Assembly (NCBI GenBank): GCA_036250195.1
Contig: JAVHZZ010000005.1
Span: forward strand, 68,941,505 to 69,005,504
DNA: 64,000 nucleotides
DNA from: Mixophyes australis
Lineage: Eukaryota; Chordata; Amphibia; Anura; Limnodynastidae
Direction: 5' to 3'
Part shown: positions 11,137 to 23,182 of the stretch, in pieces
How the letters are laid out: each line of letters begins with the position of its first letter
Numbering within the stretch: the first letter of the stretch is position 1
Program-made: the position numbers and the translations under genes
Notes under the pieces: model-generated
The model's input: the letters and a program-made list of their open reading frames with translations, nothing else
Told to the model about the DNA's origin: nothing
Databases searched by the model: none

Positions 11137-12380
11137 TCAGCCACAAAGAGGTGGCAAAATTACACTGTCTTCCCTTGCATCTGTGCCCCTTTTTATGCAT
11201 GCCAATACTTTATTTGCCCTTGCAGCTGCTGCTTGACATTGAGCACTATTGCTAAGTCTACTGTCTATGAGCACTCCCAAATGCTTTTCTATTATAGATT
11301 CTCCTAAATTAATTCCATTTACTTTATAGATTATGTTCTTGTTTTTAATCCCTAAATGCATAACCTTACAGTCATCTATGTTAAACCGCATATTCCATTT
11401 GGCTGACCAATCCTCCAGTTTATTTAAGTCCCTCTGTACAGAAGCTACATCTTGCTCTGATTTTATTACCTTACAGAGTTTAGTGTCATCTGCAAAAATA
11501 GAAGCTTTACTCTCTAAACCATCCCCAAGGTCATTAATAAATATATTAAAAAGGAGTGGCCCCAACACGGATCCTTGAGGTACTCTACTTAAAACTTTTG
11601 ACCAATTAGAAAATGTTCCATTTATCACAGCTCTCTGTTCCCTATTATCTAACCAGTTTTCGATCCAAGTACAAATGTTGTTTCCTAGACCCAGTTCCCT
11701 TATTTTGTAAATCAACCTCTTGTGTGGCACTTTATCAAAGGCCTTTGCAAAATCTAAGTAGACCACATCTACTGTGCTGCCCTGGTCTAACATCCTCGTA
11801 GAAACTAATTAGATTAGTTTGACATGACCTATCCCTCACAAATCCATGTTGATTGCCACTAATAATATTATTGCGCATCAAGTAATCCTGAATACTATCC
11901 TTTAATATACCTTCCAGTAGTTTCCCCAGGTCTATAATTTCCTGGTTGTGATCTCGTCCCCTTTTTAAACAACGGCATCACATCTGCTATTCACCAATCC
12001 CTTGGTACTGAGCCTGATGAGATTGAATCTCTGAAAAGTAATAATAGCGGTCTAGCTATTTCTGAGTTTAGCTCCAAAGGACCCTTGGGTGTATGCCATC
12101 TGGACCTGGAGCTTTATTTATCTTAATATTCTTCAGTCGCCTTGGATCTTCTTGCTCTGACAACCAAGTATTAATGGTATGGTTTCATTTGCATTTTTAT
12201 GTATTATTCCTACCATTTGTTCCTCTCTAGTAAATACTGAAGAAAAGAAAGTATTTAATATTTCTGTTTTTTCCTTAGTATCATTTATCAATTCACCCAT
12301 CTCACTTCTTAGGGGTCTGTCAACCATCCTGGTTCTGGTAGAGCAGTCCAAAATTAGGGTTACTGTCTCGCTCAGTTAGG
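11137..12380 (-). mobile_element. CR1-type LINE fragment (reverse transcriptase)
   Basis: Read on the minus strand, the piece starts near 12350 with the region before the RT (KTEILNTFFSSVFTREE), passes GPDGIHPR near 12090, and ends with a good RT segment at 11793-11137. That segment contains VDVVYLDFAKAFDKVPHKRL (motif A), RVPQGSVLGPLLFNIFIND (motif B) and IFADDTKL with the catalytic DD (motif C). The 11793-11137 frame is open, but the region 11800-12130 contains frameshifts and stops. Both the endonuclease end and the 3' tail are missing. This clade of sequence is typical of CR1 elements in frogs, reptiles and birds. Confidence 0.9.
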
Positions 12381-12785
12381 ACTTTTTCCTGACTGGAGGG
12401 ACAGTTGGAAGATATCTATGTCCAGCTTCACACTGCTCTGCTCGTGAAGGTGGAGCTGCTTGAACTTAACAACAGTGCAAGCAGCATTACCCGTATATTT
12501 GAATGGAATGAGAAATAGTGGAGAAGGGGTTGGAGAGTAACCTAGCTCTGTCTAAAATGAGAGCCATGCCCCTTGAATGCTGGTTATGCCCACTCTGGTG
12601 AAGTGGCGTGAAAACCTCTCTCTAGAAATCCTGCGTTTGCCACTGATCTGGCTGCTCTTTATTAAAGTGGCTGATCATGCTACAGATTGAAATCTGCTGT
12701 CACTTGATTTGCAGTTGCTTACCTGCTACCTGTAACACAATCCTGGAATATACACTTTCAACAACAGTTGACTGTTGCTGATTAT

Positions 12786-13308
12786 TAGGGATGTGCACCG
12801 GCCACTATTGGTGTCTCGTGTTTTGTGTTTTGGATTCGGATTTGCTTGAGGTTTTGGGTTCGGATTTGTTTCGCAAAACACCTGACGAAAGGTTTTGGTT
12901 CAGATTTAAAGTTTTGGATTCGGATTTATTTTGAAAAAAACATAAAAAGTGCTAAAAACCAGTTTTGTGGTTTTTTTTTCACTCCTACGCTATTATTAAC
13001 CTCAATAACATTCAATAACAATCATTTCCACTAATTTCCAGTCTATTCTGAACACCTCACAATATTGTTTTTAGGTCAAAAGGTTGCACCGAGGTAGCTT
13101 GAGCACATAATGCCAAAAAAAGAGGTACAAGATGGAATTGTTCTGGGCCCTCCCACCCCTTTGCGAGATTCGACGTGAGATTTGGACGACAGAGCCTCGT
13201 TTTCACTCTTTTGCCCGCCGGAAATATCCGAACAGTGCTCGGATCCCGTTCGGATCCGCACTGTTCGGGTGGGCTCGAATTAGCGGAATCCGAGCCCGCT
13301 CATCTCTA
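12786..13308 (+). mobile_element. Small hAT relative, copy 3
   Basis: Begins TAGGGATGTGC and ends GCTCATCTCTA with a perfect 8-bp target duplication CTGATTAT (12778-12785, 13309-13316). It is inverted relative to copy 1: TTTTGGATTCGGATTT words are at the left, and the TTCGGGTGGG motif plus an 11-base palindrome (CCGAACAGTGC/GCACTGTTCGG, 13228-13268) at the right. It has no array or ORF, so it is a 523-bp deletion derivative or sister family. Confidence 0.9.
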
Positions 13309-13316
13309 CTGATTAT

Positions 13317-14634
13317 GTTTTTTCCTTGGTGTTCCATGCTGACAAAATCCTAGATACTGTTACTTATCAAACAATAGCAATTTTAGGTGTCACCGAAACA
13401 CCCTCTAACAATCATCTATCTTTCATTATTGAGGTCTCCTATTGCAGCCATAGACATAATGAGATTACATTTAGTCATAATTATAAGCAACCAGGTCAGT
13501 CCAGAATATTTGTACATGAGTCATGCTGGGTATTATTTTCTTAGTTAACACGTAAGCTAAACATCTGCGTGGAAACCACTGCTTTTAGTATAATTGTTGT
13601 TTCCTGTCTTCTATGTACTTTTTTTTGTTTATTTTATTATTTATTTATTTTTACTTTATTAACAACATAATAAAGCTACCTAGAAATAGGGAGTAATATT
13701 AAACGGCAAAACTCATTCAGTATTGCAGTTATTGCAATAAGCCTATAAATAAACATTATTCAAAAAAATCCACACCAGTTTATTGACAGAAAATGGTGGA
13801 AGCATATCAGACTAATCCTTTACTACTTATACCTTATTATGATCCACTGGAATATTGGCAGAAGAATCTTGACTAGTTCCCGGAATTGCCAATTCTATCA
13901 TTTTGCATTCCTGCCCATGCGCTATTATATTGTCTGAATGTGTGTTCAATGTTGTTGGAGAAATTGTAACCAAAAGATGCCATCAGTTATCCCCCAAAAT
14001 GTTGAAATAAAGCCATAAAACACCCCTAAATTTACCCCCACTAGATGCACAAGAACAAAAAATTTAATGTACCATAATATGTGTAAAATAACATTGACTT
14101 GGAACAATTAGAAATTCTGCAATTAGTAGAAAACTTCTAGCAGAAAACAGAGCTCCCTTGAGATATGCTGTGATGTGGTATGGGATTGGGTTTAATAAAT
14201 TAACCCCCATGCTGTTAGGAGGGGTTTTTTTCTGGTGGGGAGTAAGGAAGGGGATAATTAAATAAAGTCTTTTTTTCAATCTGTGATGGTGTGTCATTGG
14301 AAGAATATTTTAAAACTGTTTTTTTTCACTTCTTACTGGCGGTAATGTTTTCCTCCCATCTCTACCTCAAAGCATATAGCACATCATTCCCATGTTGTCA
14401 GCTGTCCCAAAATCATAGTCATGATCTCAGCTTGATTCGTGTAGAGGTTGCTGAGTAATGTTATTTATTCTTTAAATGGAATAAAATACATTGTGTAACA
14501 GTAGTTACAATTTTAACATTAATTACCACTATAGGAACATGTTGACTCCCTTTACTGCCCCTGTGCACACAACAGTATTTACATGTGAAATATAAAGATG
14601 TGAATATTAATAGTGCCCCAATATAACAACTAAC
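13317..14634. other. Non-coding stretch, nothing recognised
   Basis: A/T-rich intronic sequence; short open frames carry no motif. Confidence 0.5.
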
Positions 14635-15830
14635 AAACTAACAACTATTTCTATTTCCAAGGGGACTACTACTTGCAACAATCTGGCAGAGTCATGGGTA
14701 CCAGGTTCACCCCAAGTTATGTCAAACTTTTTATGGCATATTGGGAACACTTCACCATCAGTGATCTTGGGGCAAGCCTGGTATCCTGGCATAGGTTCAT
14801 AGATGACATCTTTTTTATCTGGATGGGAAATGAGGAAACCTTATCCCAATTCTGTTCCCAATTGAATAACAACAATTGGAACATAAAGTTAACTTACAAC
14901 ATCAGTAGAAAGGTAATACAATTTGTGGACTAATATTTATATTCAAGATGCAAATTGCAAACAAAAAGTTATAGAAAACCAACAGACATTAACACATATA
15001 TATTTGGAAAGAGTGAACATCATAAAACATGTTTAGATGGGATACCATATGGTCAGTTTGTAAGACTGAAAAACAATTGTACGCAAGAAACCATTTTACT
15101 TCAACAAATGGAGGAGTTGAAACAACATGAGTAAGGGGTATGATGAGGAACATCTTGATAATGCTAGGAAAAGACTATTAAAAATCAATAGAAATGATCT
15201 GTTGCATCTTACTAAACAAAATAGGATATCTAAAAAGGAGGATATTAAGGACTTCAGTTTGGCCTTTATAGCTAGATATAATAATAGCTACAAACAAATA
15301 GAAAATAAAATGCATAAACACTGGGAAATCTTATTAAAAGATCAAACTCTTGCAAATTGTCTCCAAGCAAAACCTTGTTTTATATACAAGAGGCTAGCTA
15401 ATTTAAAAGATCATTTAGTAAAGGGCACCCTTCATGAAAGAACTGTAGGGAGGATAAGAACTAAGGGTTTTCATCGTTGTGGGTTCTGCCTGGCACGTAG
15501 GAATATAAGGAGACGAAGTAGAAAAATTACAGAACTTAAAATTAACAACCAAATTATTAAAATAAACAACTTTATAACCTGTGATTGAAAAAATTTTGTT
15601 TATGTAATAGAAATTAAATGCGGATTATGGTGTGTGGGTAAAACAACGAGAATGATAAGAGAAAAAAGTGGGTAAACACCTGCATAACATAAAAAAAGGT
15701 TTGGAAACCCATTCATTGTCAGCCCACTTTGAGGAAAAGCATAAATGTATGGAAAAAGATGTTATTAATTTCATAGGAATAGATCAAATTCAACCAAATT
15801 ATATAAAAAAGGACATTAAATGATTTTCCA
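14635..15830 (+). pseudogene. Penelope RT and GIY-YIG endonuclease remnant
   Basis: The first part (about 14650-14933) reads YYLQQSGRVMGTRFTPSYVK and then WHRFIDDIFFIWMGNEETLS, where the IDD is the catalytic motif C of Penelope reverse transcriptases. A frame-broken linker follows (14940-15125), then 15127-15588 with KQNRISKKEDIKDFSLAF, HKHWEILLKDQTLANCL, the CGFC cysteine pair and KINNFITCD. After a stop, the endonuclease continues in frame with VYVIEIKCGLWCVGKTTRM and, after a one-base shift, KHLHNIKKGLETHSLSAHFE. The usual GIY-YIG glycine-loop GKTTR is kept. In intact elements RT and endonuclease form one protein that nicks the target and reverse-transcribes onto it. At least three breaks make this copy inactive. 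Confidence 0.9.
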
Positions 15831-16195
15831 ATTAGGCACTCTTAGTCCAGCAGCTCTAAATACAGACTTTGAAATAACATGTTTTCTAGCCTAGCTCTAA
15901 CAAAACTCACTGTTTATGCCTCCATATGATCTCTCTGTGCCTCTCTCGGCACTTCTCTGCAACCAGGCTCGAATCACTCTGATCGGATACTCACCTGTTA
16001 CTCGTTCCTGCGTCTGTCTGTGGTGTTGTGATAGGCTCTCGATGCGATCACATGATCAGGTCTCCGGGACCGGAGTTTCGAACTGCTTCCTATTTAAACC
16101 TGCACTGACACTTGCTCGGTGTCAGTGCAACTCGTTTGCTGTGCTTCTGACTTCCAGTTCTCCTCAGCCGCTACCTAGCTGCTAACTACTTCCAT

Positions 16196-16535
16196 GGATC
16201 ACCGTGTACCAGTATCGCCTGTCTGACTAAGTCTGTGGAACATCCTTGTGTACTTCGTTTCCTGAACCGTGTACCAATAATCGCCTGTCTGACCAAATCT
16301 GTGGAACATTCTTGTGTACTTCGCTGCCTGAACCGTGCACCAATAATCGCCTGTCTGGCCATGTCTGTGGAACATCCTTGTGTACTTCGCTGCGTGAACC
16401 GTGCACCAGTAATCGCCTGCCTGACCAAGTCTGTGGAACATCCTTGTGTACCTCGCTGCCTAAATTGTGTACCAGTAATCGCCTGTCTGGCCAAGTCTGT
16501 GGAACTTCCTTATGTACCTCGCTACCTAATCTCCG
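16196..16535 (+). repeat. 66-bp minisatellite, five units
   Basis: GTGGAAC recurs at 16235, 16301, 16367, 16433 and 16499, an exact 66-bp step. Units contain ATCGCCTGTCTG and CTTGTGTACTTCGCTGCC. Because 66 is a multiple of three, frames stay open on both strands; these are not genes. Confidence 0.95.
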
Positions 16536-16700
16536 TGTACCAGTTCCCAGCGTGTCTGACTACTCTTGGCCTGATTCCTGTGTGCCAGTTCCCGGCGTGT
16601 CTGACTACTCTTGGCCTGATTCCAGTGTACCAGTTCCTGGGATGTCTGAACAATCACTACCCGATCTCCGTGTACCAGTACCCAGCTTGTTTGACTACTC
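16536..16700 (+). repeat. 45-bp minisatellite, about four units
   Basis: CAGTTCCC-type words occur at 16541, 16586, 16631 and 16676, a 45-bp step. Units share GTGTCTGACTACTCTTGGCC. It begins where the 66-bp array ends, and both share the CCGTGTACCAG word. Confidence 0.93.
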
Positions 16701-17890
16701 TGATACCTTCACTGCATCTTTCCGGATCTGCTGTTCTCTAGTAACTTTCTCAAGTATTCACATGCAGTGCGGATTCCTGGCAGCTAAGCCCATCCCGCCT
16801 TGTGGCGGTTCTTGGTGAATACCAGGGAATCCTTTAGACTCCGCGCCTCTGGTCTGCCTGTACTAATCAGGATTATTACAGGTATCTGAACCGTAACACT
16901 AACATTGCTCTATTCGATTTTCTTCATTTTATGAGCCACTAGACATGAAGATGTCTTAAAACACCAGTGGAACAGAAACTAAAATTATTCTAACGGATAT
17001 GATATCGAATGAAATAAGATTCAAATGAAAACATCATCCAATTTTGTTATTAAATTCGAATGTTAACTTTATTGCAATAATTTTGCATGTATAAATATGT
17101 GATTTTGTCTTTATAAACGATAAGACCATTAAGGGAGGTCTTCTTACATTATGCCAATAGTGGATAATAAATGTAATCCTTGTGTCTCCCTGGATACCAA
17201 AGGTGAGAGTTTCAATATGTCACTTCCGTTTTTGGTTATCGAGTTTAAATATTGTGCATGTAATGTGGGACTTTGCACTTAGATACTCATCGAATAAGAT
17301 CTGCCTGTTTTCGAAGAGTATTTTGTCATCTTGTAACGTAGTCACATTTGGTATTGTATTATGATTGTGGAAACTGCAGATGACGTGTATAAGGACACGT
17401 CCCTTCCGGTTACTATGAAATGTAAATAGAATGGATTCTTTGCTGATTTTAGCAGTTTTATTGTACTATTTTGATTACTTACCTTTATCCATATCTCCAA
17501 TGCCTTCTCTACATATATGGTTGCACTTTATTCCAAATAATTTTTTATTGATAAATCTAATCTGGAGTGTAATGTCACTTCCAGTCTTCGATTCAGAAGC
17601 AATTTTTGAATTATAGACATATTTTATTTTTTTGAGAACATTGATGTAATTTAGGAAGATACTCTTATACATCTCTGATCATTAGAAGTTTTTATTAAAA
17701 GAGATTGTGTAAATTATGGGAACTCCGCCCACCTTTTGTTTATTGGTGCTTTTGGATTTAAATGTGGCTCTGGAGCACTTCAATTCACTTACCTTGAAAA
17801 AGACTGTTCACAGTAGAAACGTGTTGGTGTGGAGTGTAAAGGATACGTGATTTTGTTTTTTACACCTATCTGAAACTATGGAGATATAGA

Positions 17891-18537
17891 TGGGTTCTTC
17901 TATCAGCAAAACACGGGATCATAACATCTGATGACTGATTGTTTGATGCTCATCCATTTCTCCTATCTGGTAGGAGTATATCTAAATACCTTCATGTTTT
18001 TATTTATCTGTGCGTGTTAAATTAATATTAAGTGGAATAAATTAGGTTTTAAACAATATCACGGTAGATTTTTTTCCTCTATTTTTGTATAATCTTGGAA
18101 TATTGCACATTAAAATTAGGAGAAAAATACCCAAAGATGCAAGACACAGGGATACTTTGTATAAAGAAACCTTTATAAGTCCTTTTCAAGCTTGTGTTCA
18201 GTAAGTGTCTGTCCCTAAGGGATGCCGTGTGAATTCACTGATCACTACCTGTATTATATATATAAAACTAAAGAGAAAAGGGAATTCTAGTAAGACTTGA
18301 ATAGATAAGGAATTCTTAGAATATTTCCTAAAATGTATCTACTGGTTGCACTGTTTGTTTTGTTTTGTCTTTTCTCTTTGTTTATATTTTTCATGATACT
18401 TTGACCCTATTTGTGCTTTTAGAGACCTTAACTTAATATCTAACTCTTAGTGGCTTCCTGATTCCCTCCAATTATCGCCTCAAATCATGATACTGCCCAT
18501 GTCAGATGCAGCCCTGCCATCACTAAACTAATCATAT
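17891..18537. other. Non-coding stretch
   Basis: A/T-rich; may include the tail of the Penelope element. No exon seen. Confidence 0.4.
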
Positions 18538-19505
18538 TATTATTATTATTAATTTTTATTTATAAGGCGCCACAAGGTGTCCATAGCGCCGTACAGGGAC
18601 AAACAAATTACAATACAATGGGAGACAGCACAGTACAGTAAACAGTAAGCACAGTAACTCAATAAGCTCAATGCACAGCTAGAGAGGGCGGGGAAGGGGA
18701 GGGAGGAACCGCAAACGACAGGGCCCAAGAAGGAGGGCGCGGAAGACAGGGAGACCCCCAGGGGGGAGGAGGGAGCGAGAGTGGACGTGGGGTGGAGGAC
18801 CCTCGAGGAGGAGGGCTTAAGTAGCTGGAGAGCAAAGTTAGAAGTGGTGGAAACAGGAGGAGAGATGGCCCTGCTCAGAGGAGCGTATAATCTAAGGGGA
18901 GGGGTGGACAGACAGAGAGACGCAGGGGAGAGAGGGAGAGTAGAGGGACGGAGGCAGAAGATAAGGTAGGAAGTTAAGAGGGAGACAGAAAGGCTTTAAG
19001 AAAAAGGTGAGTTTTTAAGGCCCGTTTGAAACTGGACAGATTAGGGGAAGTTCTGATGGAGGGAGGGAGCTTGTTCCAGTGGAGGGGGGCAGCGCGGGTG
19101 AAGTTTTGGATACGCGCATGGGAGGAGGTTATAAGGGGGGAAGAGAGGTGACGGTCAGAGGCAGAACGGAGAGGGCGGGATGGAGCATGAATAGAGAGGA
19201 GGGTGGAGATGTAGGGTGCAGTGGAGTTGGCGAGGGCCTTGTAGGTGAGTGTGAGGAGCTTAAAGAGGATTCTGAAGGGGAATGGGAGCCAGTGAAGGGC
19301 TAGGTAGAGGGGGGAGACAGAAGAGGAGCAGCGAGAAAGAAAAATAAGCCTAGCAGCAGCGTTAAGAGCAGATCGAAGGGGAGCGAGATGAGAGTGGGGG
19401 AGGCCAGTGAGGAGGAGGTTGCAGTAGTCCAGGCGGGAGATGATCAGAGAGTGGATAAGGCATTTGGTGGCATCTTGGGAGAGGAAGCTGGTATTGTTCC
19501 AGTTG
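18538..19505 (+). repeat. Long G/A-rich interspersed repeat, copy A
   Basis: Opens with (ATT)n, then TTTTTATTTATAAGGCGCCA and CATAGCGCCGTACAGGGAC, followed by about 850 bases with strong purine bias on the + strand (GGAGGGAGG, GAGGAGGG words). Copy B at 26517-26915 shares the head and AAAGTGGTGGAAACAGGAGG. Open frames inside are consequences of composition. Confidence 0.75.
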
Positions 19506-20689
19506 TGAGCAAATTAATGTTTTCTTGACTTAATGAGGTTCTTACTGTATAATAATTCAAAAAATTGCTACAAATAGAGAATTACAACTTTCCCTTATAG
19601 AAGCAAGCAAACGTAGCATGTGTTAAGACCACACATCAATTGTAAGACAGAAACATCATTACTTGTTATAATGAAACCATTGTAAGATGTGTGAGGTGTA
19701 AATATGGGAAATTATAATTGATAGGCGATGAGTAACTAGGCATGAGGAATGAGTGGCAAATTAGAAGAATATGTGACCATGTATGAGCAGTGACTGAAGA
19801 ATAATAAGGGGTGAGTAGCAAGATGCAAAATAAGTCCCATTAAAAGGGTAGCATGATACCCAGTTTCCGCCATCTCTGAGGCAGTGGAAAGACCATGTAC
19901 TTTTTGTTGCAAGAAACACCCTCCTGCATATCATTGAATGCACTTGCAAATATGCCTTCTCCACCTTTCATTTAAATAATCTTGCCCCAAAAAACAAAAT
20001 TTTATTCTTGCATATTGGTGCAAAAGTGGACTTATGCATCTACCATATTCACAGCAAGGATCTACTCAAATTCCTGCCTTTGACAAGTCCAAACCTTTGC
20101 ATAGACACAGATGCCACCATCTTGGCCTGCAAATTCATATGCTATCCTGCAAAGCTATGTGCATTTATTCAAAAGTATATGCATGACATCACAAAAGGGC
20201 ATTTACTCTGTAGGACTGCAATAGTCATTTTATAGTAATGATTATTTTGATTATTAGAGGAGATAGACTACTCCCAGCTGATCACATGATTTAGCAACAT
20301 TGGCAAGGATAGACTAAACCAGTGGGTGTTCTTGGCTTAAAAGGGAGTCACATGATTAGATGTGATCATGTGATGCTTACATCCAATTCTAGGCTGCCCT
20401 CATTGGTCAGAAATTATAAATGTTGTGCTTATCTGTTGGTAGTCCAAACCCTATACAGATTTGTTAATCGTTTGATATAAAGGTTGCAAACTCACATTTC
20501 CAGTGTCAAAATTCATCTTAGGAAAATGGTGTATATTTTTAGCATTCATGGATCTTTTTTCATGCCAGTAAAAATACTGAAGTCTGTCATATAATTTATT
20601 ACATTTTAAAGAGTGTCACAGAAGTTCAGCTCCAGAAGGTTAAAGATGCATGTGGTGATATTTAATTGCTTGTTACATTTGTTCTACAG
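19506..20689. other. Non-coding stretch before the first recognised kcnh8 exon
   Basis: No repeat or exon recognised; ends with the polypyrimidine/AG acceptor of the 20690 exon. Confidence 0.5.
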
Positions 20690-20817
20690 AAAAATACAGA
20701 GGAAGAGGAAAAGCAGGGTCACATTTTGAGGCAGCGAGGAGACGGAGTAGGGCTGTCCTTTATCACATCTCCGGTCACCTACAAAAGAGAGAAAAGAACA
20801 AATTAAAGCTCAATAAA
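20690..20817 (+). CDS. kcnh8: kcnh8 internal exon: linker between PAS domain and S1
   Basis: Internal exon of an ELK-family voltage-gated K+ channel (Kv12.1). After two bases finishing a split codon it encodes 42 residues, including [20 protein letters not shown] and the charged stretch [14 protein letters not shown]. From memory of the family, this matches the basic linker of KCNH8 between the N-terminal PAS domain and the first membrane segment, roughly residues 150-190 of about 1,100. The acceptor is a pyrimidine-rich tract ending TTCTACAG (AG at 20688-20689). The donor is AAA|GTAAGA, and the exon ends on a codon boundary. The next exon continues in the same phase with [12 protein letters not shown], exactly as in the family. 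The exon is too short to appear as a long ORF. No PAS-encoding exon was recognised upstream in the window. Confidence 0.93.
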
Positions 20818-20904
20818 GTAAGAATATATATTTATATTTTTCTATTACATGAACAGCCTTTTGTAATCTGTGCATGTTGAGTCATCAATACAGTTCATAT
20901 TAAT

Positions 20905-20965
20905 ATTAACATTTATTTATACGGTGCCAGCATACTCTGCAGCACTTTACAATTGGCTGTACGAC
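20905..20965 (+). repeat. Fragment of SINE-like frog repeat
   Basis: Contains the repeat's head: TTTATTTATACGGTGCC followed by GCAGCACTTTACAATTGG. Confidence 0.5.
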
Positions 20966-23150
20966 CTGTAACCTGGATGCCAAAGGTTTGCTGCAGTACA
21001 GTATTATATGTATTTTAGCATACATTTGTGTGAGGTGCAAGACAATTGTTAAGCTATATAATTAATTTGCATATAATCATTGCTCTTCCTTAACTTTCTC
21101 TGCTTCTTGACGGGTATTGAAGTGAAAAAATCAATGCTAATGGCTGTTTTTCCTCAGAAAGTAAATCTAGTTGCAAAGACCTTAAATTACGTAAGTTTTA
21201 TATTGCATCAATATATCATTTTCTAATATAAAAATGAAAAACTTGTTCATGTTGGTTTCATGTTTACAATATATTTATGAATTATGTATTATTTGTTAAA
21301 ACCCAGGGCCTCGTTTACCAAGCATCCAAAGTTCAGCACAAAATTATCTTTGGTGGCACTTTGCTCAGGTGTGCCTAGATTTCCATCAAAGCACATAGTT
21401 TGGTGGAACAAGATGGCAGTGAGCCTTGTAGAAGTGGATTTCTAGGTGCAAAAAAAATTAAAATACACAAAAGTGCCACTTGTATTAAATGCAGTTCTAG
21501 TATCCCCTCAATCTAATGGGGTTCTAAAGGGTTTGGACAGTAGACTTTTGTTGTGATAGATGAACTTTTGCTCTGAACGCCTCTTGAAACATTTCTGCTT
21601 TTTGCAAAACAAGAGACACCTCAGGTTTGTAGTGGCATCTCCTGAAAATAGTCATGGTTCTTACAATATGCTGAATGGACCATCTAGGGCACTTTTTCAA
21701 AGTCAAAATATTTTGCAGTGTACATCCAGTGTACTTGTAAATGAGGCCCCCTGACTATGTTGTGACACTGAATTGTTTACTAAATTGATTGTAAATGTCA
21801 GTATGGATTGTAACTGATCACTCAATATTCTAAAATTTAGGAATATATATTTTATACATTCCTATTCCTTTCAATGTGCTAAATTTACTGTCAGTTAGGA
21901 ATGGATGCTCTTATTAGTGTGGATGAAAGTCTGTATTATTCAAAATATTGTGTCCACTTACAAAAGAACTCCAAGGAAACAATGCATAAAATACATTGTG
22001 TCAATGATCTCCCTCCCCCAAATTTTAGAGAGGGTATCCGATGCTCAGGACCCATTATGTTTGAGAGCTACTCACATTCACCTGCACTGGCAACAGTTGG
22101 TTCTCTAGGCATAAAAATCTGACAAACATTTGAAATAACACATGCTAAGCTGGATGACAGTTATTACAACTGATTGCACTAGTCGCAACAGCAGTCCAAT
22201 CAGCTATATTGAGAAACTTTGTTTGCAGCTTCTGAACTTTTGAACTTCTCTAGGCTTACATGCCTAAAGAATCATATGTTACAATCAGGCCAATGGGAGG
22301 GCTCTAGATCCTGAACAGTGGTTATTGACCTCTTCCAATTGGGGGAACAGGTTAGTTCACATTTTTTACTATCATTCTCCTGTAATTAATCTTATTTTTT
22401 AAGACAATTCCCATTTTTATACATATGGTAACCATGTTGCTACCCAATAGTAGAATATTGGAGTTTAAGCAACATTATTCCCAGGCAATGATCTCCGATT
22501 ACATAATATTAAAGAGGTTTTTAAGTTCTCCAATAAATATTCTTTCTTTTAAACTGTTACATGATTCTTTATTAAATATGTCTTTCAAGCTGATAAGAAC
22601 TCATTGAAAGAACTAGCAGGACTCCATCCTCATTTGACTCCACTTAATCATTCCATAGCACCGCAGACTTCAGGGCAATGCCTTTTTATTAAAACCTATG
22701 TATATTTGCTGGCATGCACAGACTGATGATCATGTTAAATTGCAAGAAATAAAAGGGGAGTATTTGTTGATGACCAGAGTCAACAAAATTTTTTTTTTTG
22801 CCTAAAGTTGAACAGCCCTGGCAAGCTCAATAACTACTTTTCTGCTTGTTTATACTCTCTGAATGTAAGTGCAATGTGCCAAGAAAGTGTAGATGGTGTA
22901 GCTTTTATGGATGCAAAAACTGAGTGTTTTTTTGAATTGGGAAAACAATAACGGTAGCGGTAGAATAGCAATACTATAAAAAACTTAAACACTTGAAAAA
23001 CTTCTACAGTAAATTATAAAATGGACATCCTATTATTCTGGTCTGCTATCATTCTGATACATCCTTGAAATAAACAAAATTAGCAAATATGTCCAGAGTT
23101 ACACTCGTACATTGTCAGCTGTATATCTTGTATAAGATAACAAGTTCAAT

Positions 23151-23182
23151 ATATAGATAGATAGATAGATAGATAGATATAT
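23151..23182. repeat. (GATA)n microsatellite
   Basis: Seven or so ATAG units; a second GATA run is at 33988-34012. Confidence 0.9.

Larger units (their letters stand above)
15903..16898 (+). mobile_element. LTR-like insertion within the Penelope element
   Basis: A 996-bp insert flanked by the 6-bp direct repeat CTAACA (15897-15902, 16899-16904), ending CCGTAACA. It holds a TATTTAA box (16091-16097) followed by an 11-base hairpin (TGCACTGACAC/GTGTCAGTGCA, 16101-16129), then two minisatellites. A TATA-bearing, non-coding unit of this length with flanking repeats suggests a solo LTR, probably Gypsy-type. The left boundary lacks the usual TG, so the assignment is tentative. Confidence 0.5.
14635..17890 (+). 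mobile_element. Penelope-like element (Neptune type), 5'-truncated and interrupted
   Basis: Contains the end of a Penelope-type RT, linker and GIY-YIG endonuclease (14635-15830). After an insertion (15903-16898), apparent 3' untranslated sequence follows, including CCTTGAAAAAGACTGTTCAC and GAAACGTGTTGG (17816-17827). That phrase resembles the 3' flank I associate with frog Penelope elements. The 5' half of the RT and the N-terminal ORF are missing. Exact 3' end is uncertain. Confidence 0.8.

Noticed and set aside
16235..16818. Overlapping 168- and 190-codon frames
   Set aside because: Both are produced by 66- and 45-bp repeats whose lengths are multiples of three; the antisense strand is open as well.
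18781..19303. G-, E- and R-rich open frames
   Set aside because: Caused by purine-rich repeat composition; no domain, and a related repeat at 26.5 kb lacks them.
1..20689. Search for kcnh8 PAS-domain exons
   Set aside because: No frame resembling the conserved PAS sequence was seen.
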